From the NCBI GenBank assembly GCA_023425905.1, contig JAFABT010000202.1:1-18129 (forward strand): DNA of 18,129 bases, given 5' to 3'. Shown in pieces: positions 1-7,524 of the stretch. The notes under the pieces were generated by a model. The model did not search any database and was not told the DNA's origin. It saw nothing but the letters and a program-made list of their open reading frames with translations. The stretch is from Actinomycetes bacterium. GTDB lineage: Bacteria; Actinomycetota; Actinomycetes; Actinomycetales; Cellulomonadaceae. How positions within the stretch are numbered: the stretch's first letter is position 1; every line of letters starts with the position of its first letter. The position numbers were made by a program, and so were the translations under genes.

Positions 1-1116
1 GTCGACGGCGGCGAGCATGCGGTCGAGCTCGCCCGCCTTGGCGACGACGAACTTGTCCTCGTGCTCCTTCTGGATCTCGGTGAGCGTCGGCTCGTAGTCG
101 ACCTTGGCCCGGCAGTCGAAGTCGGCGAGGGCGATCTCGATCTCCGGCTCGGACCCGACGAGGAGCTTGCGGTCGAGCGGGATCTCGTCAGCGGGCCGGT
201 CACGGTCCTTGAGGTCCATGACCCCGTCAGCCCCGGTGCCGACGGCCTGCCAGTAGGCCGTGAGGGGGTCTGGTCCGGCGAGCGGCCGGTTGTCCATCTC
301 GAGGTCGATCCCCGCCGCGGCCATGCACGCGTTCCACGCCTCGTTGAGGTCGACGACGCGGTCGTCTGCGGGCACGTCTGCGGTCCACAGCTCGGAGACC
401 GCGCGCTGCAGGTCGCTGAACTCGTTCTCCGGCGAGGTGGGCAGCTCGGGCTCGGGGTGCGCGATGCTCGCCTTGCCCGCGCAGCTTGCGGCGAGCTCGT
501 CGTCCGACGCCTGGTACCCGCCGGTGAGGGCCTTGTCGTAGGCCTCCGCCTCGCTGTCGGAGAGCGCGTCGTAGATCGCGACGTTCTGCTCGGAGGTCGC
601 GGACTCGGCCGGGCCCCAGTTCTTCTCGCCCGGGTCGACGCCGTAGCCGAACCGTTCGACGTCGGCGCGCGCGGCCGGGAGCAGCGGCAGCGGCATGACG
701 CTCGTCGCAGAGATCGCCCAGGACGCCTCCGCCGGGGTGTACTCGACCGCGACGTAGTCGAAGCCCTCGTCGATCATGCACGCCGCGATCTCCGCCTGCA
801 CCGCGTCGAAGCGCTCCTTGAGGGCGCCCGTGCCGAGGCCGGTGCTCGCCTCGGCGAGCTGTCCGAACGCCGGCAGGTACTTGTTGAGCGGGGACCCGTC
901 GACGGGCACGCCGAGGGTGGGCGCGGGCGGCTTCGCACCGGCGTTCTGGATGTCTTCCTCGAGCACCAGCGCTCCCGAGGACGCGCGCGGGGTCGACGCG
1001 GGGGCGTTGGTCGAGCTCTGACCCGCGCCCGCCGATGAGCATCCGACGAGCGCGACGGCGGCGATCACCCCTACCGCCGCCTGCATGGTGTGACGGCTCC
1101 TGCGTCGGTTCCTCAT
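1..1116 (-). CDS. putative lipoprotein, C-terminus beyond window edge
   Basis: This frame is open from an ATG at 1116 to the left edge, giving 372 residues with no stop, so the gene is partial. The N-terminus has a basic stretch (MRNRRRSRH), a hydrophobic segment and a lipobox LVGC with Cys26. A Ser/Ala/Thr-rich linker follows, as expected for a lipid-anchored protein on the outer face of the membrane. The SD-like GTGAGGGGC lies just upstream of the ATG. The mature part is acidic with scattered cysteines (for example around CMIDEGFDY and FDCRAKVDY) and ends in a charged, probably helical stretch. I recognise the general style of actinobacterial hypothetical lipoproteins but no named family, so function is unknown. 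It is transcribed divergently from the peroxidase gene. Confidence 0.85.
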   Translation of the reverse strand, partial: MRNRRRSRHTMQAAVGVIAAVALVGCSSAGAGQSSTNAPASTPRASSGALVLEEDIQNAGAKPPAPTLGVPVDGSPLNKYLPAFGQLAEASTGLGTGALKERFDAVQAEIAACMIDEGFDYVAVEYTPAEASWAISATSVMPLPLLPAARADVERFGYGVDPGEKNWGPAESATSEQNVAIYDALSDSEAEAYDKALTGGYQASDDELAASCAGKASIAHPEPELPTSPENEFSDLQRAVSELWTADVPADDRVVDLNEAWNACMAAAGIDLEMDNRPLAGPDPLTAYWQAVGTGADGVMDLKDRDRPADEIPLDRKLLVGSEPEIEIALADFDCRAKVDYEPTLTEIQKEHEDKFVVAKAGELDRMLAAVD

Positions 1117-1149
1117 GTCTGCCCCTCACTGTGCCTGTCGATTTCATGA

Positions 1150-1165
1150 CTGGGATCGCTCCCAG
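1150..1165. repeat. short inverted repeat in divergent intergenic region
   Basis: CTGGGA-tcgc-TCCCAG is a perfect 6-bp dyad. It lies in the 182-bp gap between the divergent lipoprotein and glutathione peroxidase genes. It could be an operator or a small hairpin in either leader. I see no clear -10/-35 pair that fixes its role. Confidence 0.3.
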
Positions 1166-1298
1166 CGCTGCGGGCGACCGTCCCCTGCGGCCCGGTCCCT
1201 CGCGAAGCGCGCCAGGCGCCTCCCACACGTGAAACGGCTGGCGAAGCCCTTTCGTTGTGCGCCCGGAATGACCTCGCGCCCGACGCCGTTGAGCCAGC

Positions 1299-1781
1299 AT
1301 GACCCTCGACGACATCGCCCTCACGACGATCGACGGCACACCGACGAGCCTCGCCGCCTGGGCGGGGCAGACGAAGCTCGTCGTCAACGTCGCCTCCCGG
1401 TGCGGCCTCGCGCCGCAGTACGCGAAGCTCGAGGAGCTGCAGCGCACCTACGGCGACCGCGGGTTCACCGTGCTCGGGTTCCCGTCGAACCAGTTCCTCC
1501 AGGAGCTCAGGTCCGAGGGGGACATCCAGGAGTACTGCTCGACGACGTGGGGCGTCACCTTCCCGATGTTCGAGAAGATCAAGGTCAACGGCCGGGGCCG
1601 CCACCCGCTCTACGCCGAGCTCACGAAGACGCCCGACGCGTCGGGCAAGGCCGGTCGCGTCACGTGGAACTTCGAGAAGTTCCTCCTCACGCCGGACGGC
1701 ACGGTCCACCGGTTCCGTCCGACGGTGCAGCCGGACGCGCCGGAGATCGTCGCGCTCATCGAGGGGTCGGTGCCGCGATGA
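1299..1781 (+). CDS. glutathione peroxidase family protein (Cys type)
   Basis: This 160-aa protein has the full length of a bacterial GPx. It reduces hydroperoxides in the cytosol; the Cys-type bacterial members usually take electrons from thioredoxin rather than glutathione. The three family signatures are present: NVASRCG with peroxidatic Cys35, GFPSNQF at 60-66, and WNFEKF at 123-128. The catalytic tetrad can be assigned as Cys35, Gln68, Trp123 and Asn124. Cys80 (in EYCSTTWG) sits where the resolving cysteine of thioredoxin-dependent GPx lies. The active-site codon is an ordinary Cys codon, so this is not a selenoprotein. The SD before the ATG is weak. The stop overlaps the next start (ATGA), coupling it to the N-acetyltransferase. 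Confidence 0.95.
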   Translation: MTLDDIALTTIDGTPTSLAAWAGQTKLVVNVASRCGLAPQYAKLEELQRTYGDRGFTVLGFPSNQFLQELRSEGDIQEYCSTTWGVTFPMFEKIKVNGRGRHPLYAELTKTPDASGKAGRVTWNFEKFLLTPDGTVHRFRPTVQPDAPEIVALIEGSVPR

Positions 1782-2674
1782 CGGACGCACCTGGGCGTCC
1801 CGCCCCGACGATGGTCGAGGCCTACGCCGCGCACTGGGACAGCAGCCGCCTCGACCTCGACGCATACCTGCGGCGGGTGGGTCATGACGGCCCGCTCGCG
1901 GCTGACCTCGCGACCCTCACGGCGCTGCACCGTGCGCACCTCGCGGCGATCCCCTTCGAGAACCTCGACGTCATCCTCGGTCGCGGGGTGTCGGTCGACC
2001 TGCCGGATGTCGCGGCGAAGCTCGTCGACCGCAGGCGGGGCGGCTACTGCTACGAGCACGCGACACTGTTCGGTGCGGCACTCGAACGCGTGGGCTTCGA
2101 GGTCGACCGCATCCTCGCGCGCACGGGCGATCCGCTCGAGCACCCGCGGCCGCGCTCGCACGCGGTGCTCCTCGTGACGAGCCCGACGACCGGGGAGCGC
2201 TGGCTCGCCGACGTCGGCTTCGGCTCGGGGTTGCTCGCGCCGCTCGCCCTCGTCGCGGACGGGCCGCACACGCAGGGTGCGTGGACCTACGAGCTCGTCC
2301 GGGGCGCGAGCGCACGGGACGGCGCATGGCGGCTGCGCGAGCTCCAGGCCGACGGCTGGGCGACGATCCTCACGTTCACCGAGGAGCCCATGTACCCCGT
2401 CGACGTCGAGATCGCGAACACGAACACCGCGACGAGCCCGACGTCACCGTTCACGCAGCGTCCCGTCCTCGTCCTCAAGGACGAGGCGCGCGTGCGTCGC
2501 CTCGCCGGCCGGGAGCACTCGATCGAGGGCCCGGGCCTGGAGACGGCGCGCGAGGAGTACACCGACGCGCAGGTCGCGGCACTGCTCCGGGAGGTCTTCG
2601 GGGACGCGCTGTCCGCCGAGGACGTCGATGCGGTGGTCGCGTCGCTGCCGGCGATGTCGGGCGTCACTGGTTGA
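1778..2674 (+). CDS. arylamine N-acetyltransferase
   Basis: This is a 298-aa NAT, an enzyme that transfers acetyl from acetyl-CoA to arylamines, hydrazines or related small substrates through a Cys-thioester. The catalytic triad is visible: Cys91 in RRGGYCYEH, His128 in RSHAVLLV and Asp145 in ADVGFG. The N-terminal helical part carries the usual IPFENLD signature at 58-64. The residue after CYE is His rather than the more common Asn/Leu; I believe this is tolerated in the family. The start is set by the ATGA overlap with the peroxidase gene; the frame is open far upstream, but that part is antisense or out-of-frame shadow. The pairing suggests a small detoxification operon. Confidence 0.95.
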   Translation: MTDAPGRPAPTMVEAYAAHWDSSRLDLDAYLRRVGHDGPLAADLATLTALHRAHLAAIPFENLDVILGRGVSVDLPDVAAKLVDRRRGGYCYEHATLFGAALERVGFEVDRILARTGDPLEHPRPRSHAVLLVTSPTTGERWLADVGFGSGLLAPLALVADGPHTQGAWTYELVRGASARDGAWRLRELQADGWATILTFTEEPMYPVDVEIANTNTATSPTSPFTQRPVLVLKDEARVRRLAGREHSIEGPGLETAREEYTDAQVAALLREVFGDALSAEDVDAVVASLPAMSGVTG

Positions 2675-2687
2675 ATCGGGAGGAATC

Positions 2688-2713
2688 GCCCCGTTGCCCG
2701 TTGGCGTCGGGGC
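2688..2713. terminator. weak hairpin after the N-acetyltransferase gene
   Basis: GCCCCG at 2688-2693 pairs with CGGGGC at 2708-2713 around a 14-nt loop, 14 bases after the NAT stop and before the DUF6338 gene. There is no T-run. It may be an intrinsic terminator of the GC-rich actinobacterial kind or part of the next leader. Confidence 0.3.
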
Positions 2714-2752
2714 TGTCCCAGAACGACCGTCACGTGATCGTCGGGAGGCCTC

Positions 2753-3427
2753 ATGCCGGAGACCTGGACGCAGGCCGCAGTCGTGCTCGCCGTTGTCGTG
2801 CCCGGTTTCGTCTACCAGGCGTCCCGCCGTCACGTCGCCGGACCAGACCCTGAGCACAAGGAGTTCGGGGCGCGGATCGTCTACGCGATCGTCGGAACTG
2901 CGATGTTCGCGGGCCTGTACCTGCTGGTGTTCGGTCGGGTCATCCGCGACTATGTGCGCTCACCCGACCGCGTCCTCGACGACGTTCAGGCAGTCGGGGT
3001 GTACATGGTCGTCTTTGCGATCGCACTTCCCTGGCTCGCCGCAAGGATCTGGTACTACGTCGCGACGAGCGAGTGGTACCGCGACCTGGGCGAGCGGGTG
3101 ACCGGGCGGCTGAGGCTGCGCCGCTCATGGGACCCGACCCCGAGCGCGTGGGACTTCGCGTTCAGCAAGGGCCGTGCCGGATGGGTGCGCGTGCGCTTCC
3201 CGGACGGCAGGTGGCTGGGCGGCTGGTTCGGGGAGGACTCGTACGCGACATCGTTCCCGAATCCGCAGGAGCTCTACCTCCAGGTCGGCTACGTCGTCGA
3301 CAGCGACGGCGCGTTCACCAACGTGAGGTATGCCCCGGGTGGGCTCGTCATCCGGTGCACCGACGCGGTCTCTGTCGACTTTGTGCCCGCCGAGACCGAT
3401 ACTGAGAGAGCCCTGGAGGTGAACTGA
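2753..3427 (+). CDS. DUF6338-type membrane protein (copy A)
   Basis: This 224-aa protein has unknown function. Hydrophobic segments at about 7-22, 44-62 and 80-103 suggest three membrane helices. A soluble C-terminal domain follows (about 125-210), with the pattern WDPTPSAWDFAF, then GWVRVRFPDGRWLGGWF and PQELYL. That repeated beta-strand pattern is what I associate with DUF6338. The start is fixed by the SD GGGAGG five bases before the ATG. The stop overlaps the next ATG by one base (TGATG). It has a paralogue at 14025-14693: an ungapped hand alignment gives about 123 identical residues of 222, highest in the C-terminal domain. The family name is from memory and should be confirmed by HMM search. 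Confidence 0.85.
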   Translation: MPETWTQAAVVLAVVVPGFVYQASRRHVAGPDPEHKEFGARIVYAIVGTAMFAGLYLLVFGRVIRDYVRSPDRVLDDVQAVGVYMVVFAIALPWLAARIWYYVATSEWYRDLGERVTGRLRLRRSWDPTPSAWDFAFSKGRAGWVRVRFPDGRWLGGWFGEDSYATSFPNPQELYLQVGYVVDSDGAFTNVRYAPGGLVIRCTDAVSVDFVPAETDTERALEVN

Positions 3428-3612
3428 TGCCCAAGCTCACGACTGAGATCAGCACCAAGCCCGCTCCGCGCGGCAAGTGGTTCGCGCCACCGTCGGGTGG
3501 GTACTCCGGGTTGTCGGCATCAGGTCACGTGGTGCCGATCCCCGACAGTCCGCCGACCCACCTGCCTGCCACTGCGGCCGGCGTCGCGAAGCTCCGCGAG
3601 CGCAAGGACTGA
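3427..3612 (+). CDS. small partner protein of DUF6338 copy A
   Basis: This 61-aa protein is basic and rich in Pro/Ser/Gly, with no membrane segment. It is coupled to the DUF6338 gene by TGATG. The central part GKWFAPPSGGYS followed by SGHVV matches GTWVAPSKGGYS followed by SGKVV in the small gene at 14693. The two small proteins are therefore homologues, and the DUF6338/small-ORF pair was duplicated or inherited as a unit. Function is unknown; tight coupling suggests a subunit or ligand of the membrane protein. Its stop and that of the convergent exporter gene share the palindrome TGATCA. Confidence 0.75.
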   Translation: MPKLTTEISTKPAPRGKWFAPPSGGYSGLSASGHVVPIPDSPPTHLPATAAGVAKLRERKD

Positions 3613-5166
3613 TCAGCTCGCGGGCTCGACCGCTGGCTGCGCCTCCGGGCCGTCGACCCGGGCGACGCGTGGCGCGAGCTCGCGCTCCTCGATGAAGAAC
3701 GCGAGGACGAGGCCGACGAGCAGCACGGGGACCGCGAGGAGGAACACGGGCGGCATGGCGCCGGCGTAGGCCGACGCGATGGCGTCCTGCACCGGTGGAG
3801 GGAGCATCGAGAGGATCTCGGGGGTGAGCGAGCTGAGCCCGAGCTCGCCCGATCCGGGGGCGAGCTCGATCGTCGTGCCCGCCATCTCCGAGGTGAGTCG
3901 GCCGATGAACACCGCGCCGAACACGGCGATACCGAGCGACGCACCGATCTGGCGGACGTAGTTCTGCGCCGACGTCGCGGTGCCGAGGACGGCGGGGGCG
4001 ACGGAGTTCTGCACGATGAGCGTGAGGTTCTGCATGCACGCCCCCACGCCGAGCCCGACGACGGTCATCCCAGCCGCGGTGAACCAGTAGGACGTCGTCG
4101 CCGAGATGAAGGAGAGCATGACGAGCCCGACGATCGCGACGATCGTTCCGAGGATCGGGTAGATCTTGTAGCGGCCCGTCGAGGCGATGAGGCGGCCCGT
4201 CCCGACGGAGCTGATGAGGATGCCGATCGTCATCGGGATCATCATGAGGCCGGACGACGTCGCGTCGACGCGGTTGACCATCTGCAGGTACGTCGGCAGG
4301 TAGGAGATCGCGATGAACATCGCGATGCCCGTCGTGAGGCCGACGAGCGCGGGGAGCACGAAGTTGCGCTCCCGGAACAGGTCGAGCGGCACGATCGGGT
4401 CCTCGACGAGGCTCTCGACGAGGATGAACAGCGCGACCCCGACGACCGCACCGGCACCGAGCCCGAGGATGACGGGGCTGCTCCACGCGTACGTCGACCC
4501 GCCCCAGCTCGTCACGAGGATGATCGCGGTCGACGTGAGGGCGAGCAGGGCGGCGCCGAGGACGTCGACCTTCTTGCGCGGGCCCGTCGGGGTGTGCGCG
4601 TGCAGCGCGAAGATCACGGTGAGCAGGGCGACGACGCCGAGCGGGATGTTGATGTAGAACACCCAGCGCCAGTCGATCTGGTCGGTGAGGAACCCGCCGA
4701 TGAGCGGGCCGCCCACGGAGGCGAGCCCGAACACGCCGCCGATGATGCCCATGTACTTCGCCCGTTCGCGCGGCGCGACGATGTCCGCGATGATCGCCTG
4801 CGCGCCGATCATGAGGCCACCGCCGCCGACGCCCTGGATCGCGCGGTAGACGATGAGCTGCGTCATGTCCTGCGCGAGGCCGGCGAGGATCGAGCCGACG
4901 AGGAACACGACGATCGCGAAGACGAACACGGGCTTGCGGCCGATGACGTCGCCCGCCTTGCCGTAGAGCGGCAGCGCGATCGTCGAGGCGAGCATGTACG
5001 CGGTGACGACCCACGCGAGGTGCTCGAGCCCGTCGAGCTCACCGACGATCGTCGGCAGCGCGGTCGCGACGATCGTCTGGTCGAGCGCCGCGAGCAGCAT
5101 CGCGAGGACGAGCCCCGTGAAGGTCCACCGGACCTGCTTGGGGGTGAGCTGGGTCGGGGTCGCCAC
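3613..5166 (-). CDS. MFS transporter, DHA2 (14-TM EmrB/QacA) family drug exporter
   Basis: This proton-driven multidrug exporter of the cytoplasmic membrane is about 517 aa, the normal length for 14-TM DHA2 proteins. From the chosen start, the N-terminal LDQTIV motif lies at 28-33, motif A (GKAGDVIGRKP) at 69-79, and a motif-C-like GLASVGGPLIGG plus RWVFYINIPLG lie further on, all typical of DHA2. I chose the GTG at 5166 (MATPTQLTPKQ) because GGAG sits six bases upstream. An in-frame GTG at 5196 would add ten residues but has no SD. The substrate cannot be deduced. No TetR/MarR regulator is adjacent in this window. The stop abuts that of the convergent 61-aa gene. Confidence 0.93.
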   Translation of the reverse strand: MATPTQLTPKQVRWTFTGLVLAMLLAALDQTIVATALPTIVGELDGLEHLAWVVTAYMLASTIALPLYGKAGDVIGRKPVFVFAIVVFLVGSILAGLAQDMTQLIVYRAIQGVGGGGLMIGAQAIIADIVAPRERAKYMGIIGGVFGLASVGGPLIGGFLTDQIDWRWVFYINIPLGVVALLTVIFALHAHTPTGPRKKVDVLGAALLALTSTAIILVTSWGGSTYAWSSPVILGLGAGAVVGVALFILVESLVEDPIVPLDLFRERNFVLPALVGLTTGIAMFIAISYLPTYLQMVNRVDATSSGLMMIPMTIGILISSVGTGRLIASTGRYKIYPILGTIVAIVGLVMLSFISATTSYWFTAAGMTVVGLGVGACMQNLTLIVQNSVAPAVLGTATSAQNYVRQIGASLGIAVFGAVFIGRLTSEMAGTTIELAPGSGELGLSSLTPEILSMLPPPVQDAIASAYAGAMPPVFLLAVPVLLVGLVLAFFIEERELAPRVARVDGPEAQPAVEPAS

Positions 5167-5269
5167 GGCGTTCTCCACTCGTCGGTCGGTGTGCACCGTC
5201 GGGCTTGAACGCGGGCGGGGGCGGCGGCATTCCCGGGGCGCGGAGCGTCACGTGCGGCGGTGGGTCAGG

Positions 5270-5935
5270 TCAGCGGAGCCATGACATCCCGACGAAGGCC
5301 GCCGTTCCGTGCGGGAGCGTCGGCGACTGGCCCGCGGCGAGCGCGCGGCACAGGCCCCAGACCTCGTCTGCGTCGACCTCGCCCGCCAGGCCAGCACCCT
5401 CAGGGCTCCAGTGAGCCGTCCATGCCCGGTGGCGCAGCATGACGAACGGCCCGCCGACGACCTGCCGGATCGAGGAGTCCACCGCCTCGAGCAGGTCTCG
5501 GGATCCCGAGTCGCACGCGTCGCAGCCGCAGTCGGGGTGGTCCGCGACGACGATGTCCGGGCGCGCGACCGCCACGTCGAGCACCGGGAGCGGGGAGCCG
5601 GCGTCCTGCGGCACGTCGCGCTCGAGCAGGAAGAGCGGGAGCGTCCCGGTGGTGGGAGCGGTGAGCCTGGTCCCGCGGTCGATCCACCGTGGCCGGTCGA
5701 CGCCCCGGGCGACCGGGGTCACCTCCGTCGTCTCGACGCCGAGCATCTCGGCAAGGACGTCCGCCCAGAGCCGCGCCCGCACCTGCGCGATGCGGTAGCG
5801 CGGCGCATCGGTGACGCGGGAGTACCCCTCGGTCGCGGGCTCACGGTCCGGGTGCGGGTCTGGCCACGACGGGAGGTCCAGCCGGGCGTAGCGCGCGGCG
5901 ACCTCATCGGTGAGCGCGGTGATGGTGAGGGCCAT
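5270..5935 (-). CDS. DUF6226-like protein of unknown function
   Basis: This 221-aa protein looks soluble, without signal peptide or membrane helix. Its striking feature is HPDCGCDACDSGS at 133-145, with three closely spaced cysteines and a histidine that could bind a metal. Around it are DIVVADHPD and, later, VVGGPFVMLRH. I associate this with DUF6226, an actinobacterial family without assigned function; the name is from memory. The ATG at 5935 lies 23 bases after the stop of the upstream membrane protein gene, so the two are probably co-transcribed, although no strong SD is seen. The start MALTITALTDEVAARY is the first plausible one in the frame. Confidence 0.75.
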   Translation of the reverse strand: MALTITALTDEVAARYARLDLPSWPDPHPDREPATEGYSRVTDAPRYRIAQVRARLWADVLAEMLGVETTEVTPVARGVDRPRWIDRGTRLTAPTTGTLPLFLLERDVPQDAGSPLPVLDVAVARPDIVVADHPDCGCDACDSGSRDLLEAVDSSIRQVVGGPFVMLRHRAWTAHWSPEGAGLAGEVDADEVWGLCRALAAGQSPTLPHGTAAFVGMSWLR

Positions 5936-5958
5936 TCACCGTCGAGCTGACGCCTGGG

Positions 5959-7317
5959 TCATTGGGCGCACGCCTGTCCCCATCCGATCTGGAGGACCTC
6001 GTCGCCGCCGGCGTCGCCGCTCGTCGCGATGTCGTATGACGTCACGTCGCCCGCGTAGTAGTTCCACATGAGGCCGTCGTCGCCTCCCTCCCACGGTCCC
6101 ATCGGTGCGACACCGGGATAGGTGGCCATCATGGTGTCGACCGTGTCTCCGAGGGCGAGGCCTTCGATCGTGCGCAGACCGGTCCGCTGCCCCAGCCGCG
6201 CGTCGATGAGCCACCCGCCGACGTATGGGGCCGACGCCGTCATCTCCGTGCCGTCGGGGGCCATCCACTCGAGGTCGCGGTCAGAGATGAAGACGACGAA
6301 GTCGCCCCACCGGTACTGCCGACCCTCGAGTGCCCCCGAGTAGCAGCTGACGTCATACGTCGCGTCGTAGGTGCCGATGCGCTCGGTGAGGAATCCCACG
6401 ACCTCGTCTTCGGAGGCGAACATGGGCAGCCCGCCCACGCTGCCCCCGCCCGTGAGGATGCCGTCCCCGTCGACCGGAGCGGGGCCATCGGTGGGCTCGG
6501 GCTGGTCGTCCGGGTCGGGCTCGGGCGCACTGGCGGTCGCGTCCTCCATCGCCGCGATGATCGCGCGGTTGGTGGGACCGACGAGGTCGGCGCCGTTGAC
6601 CGCGTCCGTGCCGTAGTCGAGACCGCAGCGCAGCGCGAGCGCGATGAACGGCCGCTCGACGATGTCGGCGAAGTACGCCGACTCGGTCCAGGCCGGCACC
6701 CGGAGGATGTCGGACATTCCCTCGGCGAGCGATGTCCCGTCGCCCGCGGCGTCCTCGCACGCGCTGCTCTCCGCCTGCTCCGTGAGCAGGAGTCCTGCTG
6801 CCTGCCGGGCTGCGGTGTTGGACGGCGCGTCTCCGCGAGACGTGAGGCTGACGATGCCAGCCCCGAGCGCGACGAGCACGAGCACTGCGGCGCCGGCGAG
6901 AACCAGCCGCGGCCCCCGGGTCGGCGCGGCGCGGGCGACCCACGCCGGCATGCGGCTGAGGAACGAGGGCGAAGCGGGGGGCGCGGGAGTCGGCGGGACC
7001 GGTGCCGGCTCGTCCTGCAGGCCGAGAGGACGATCCGGGGGCTCCGTCACGCTGGCCGGCCCTGGGTCTTGTGCTGCCTCGCGCCGCGTGGCGATCATCC
7101 CGCGCACGACCGTCGCACCGAGCGCGATCGGCAGGACGAACCCCACAGCAGGGAAGCTCCAGCTTCCACTCGTCTGTGTCATGACGAAGGCGCCGTAGCC
7201 CCCGAAGACGAGTCCGGTGGCGACCATGGCGGCTCGCTTGCTGGCGTCGAGCCCGGACCCGGGGAGCAGCGCAAGGACGACGACTGCGAGCCCAGCGACG
7301 ACCGCGAGAGCGTCCAT
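5959..7317 (-). CDS. hypothetical membrane protein with extracytoplasmic C-terminal domain
   Basis: This 452-aa protein starts at the ATG at 7317 (an upstream extension is Arg-rich and implausible); AGGA lies ten bases before it. A GTG two codons upstream is a possible alternative. Layout: three N-terminal hydrophobic segments (about 3-19, 28-46, 54-73), a Pro-rich cytoplasmic linker (about 85-120), a fourth segment at 137-158, then an acidic extracytoplasmic domain of about 290 residues. That domain has a Pro/Asp/Glu low-complexity spacer in its middle and a folded C-terminal part (CYSGALEGRQYRWGDFVVF, then GWGQACAQ at the end). The last part has the character of a ligand-binding or sensor domain, but I recognise no family. 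It is likely the first gene of a unit with the DUF6226-like gene. Confidence 0.8.
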   Translation of the reverse strand: MDALAVVAGLAVVVLALLPGSGLDASKRAAMVATGLVFGGYGAFVMTQTSGSWSFPAVGFVLPIALGATVVRGMIATRREAAQDPGPASVTEPPDRPLGLQDEPAPVPPTPAPPASPSFLSRMPAWVARAAPTRGPRLVLAGAAVLVLVALGAGIVSLTSRGDAPSNTAARQAAGLLLTEQAESSACEDAAGDGTSLAEGMSDILRVPAWTESAYFADIVERPFIALALRCGLDYGTDAVNGADLVGPTNRAIIAAMEDATASAPEPDPDDQPEPTDGPAPVDGDGILTGGGSVGGLPMFASEDEVVGFLTERIGTYDATYDVSCYSGALEGRQYRWGDFVVFISDRDLEWMAPDGTEMTASAPYVGGWLIDARLGQRTGLRTIEGLALGDTVDTMMATYPGVAPMGPWEGGDDGLMWNYYAGDVTSYDIATSGDAGGDEVLQIGWGQACAQ

Positions 7318-7524
7318 CGTCACGGAATCCTGACCGGGGCGGGCCGACGGCCGCGCGCGGCGACGTCCGGGCCGCGCCTGCCCGACAGGTCGCCCAGGCC
7401 TGATCGACCTGCGTCGCGACCGCCTTCGTGAGGGCTCATACAGTCGGTATCGGTTGCGTTCGCTCGTGCTTGAGGGCACGGGCGCGTGTTCCCGCGCTCC
7501 ACAGAGCGACCGCGTGGTCTCCCG

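Noticed and set aside
1401..1406. Possible selenocysteine peroxidase
   Set aside because: The active-site codon is a Cys codon in an uninterrupted frame, so it is a Cys-type GPx.
227..1447. Minus-strand 406-codon frame
   Set aside because: It is out of frame with the lipoprotein gene and runs into the peroxidase gene. The real minus-strand frame starts at 1116 with a signal peptide and lipobox.
3449..5014. Minus-strand 521-codon frame inside the exporter
   Set aside because: It is an Arg/His/Asp-rich frame shadow of the DHA2 transporter, with no membrane character.
7318..7524. Gene or RNA in the 207-bp gap after the helicase
   Set aside because: There is no coding frame with good codon use, no tRNA-like fold and no clear terminator. 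I see nothing I can support.
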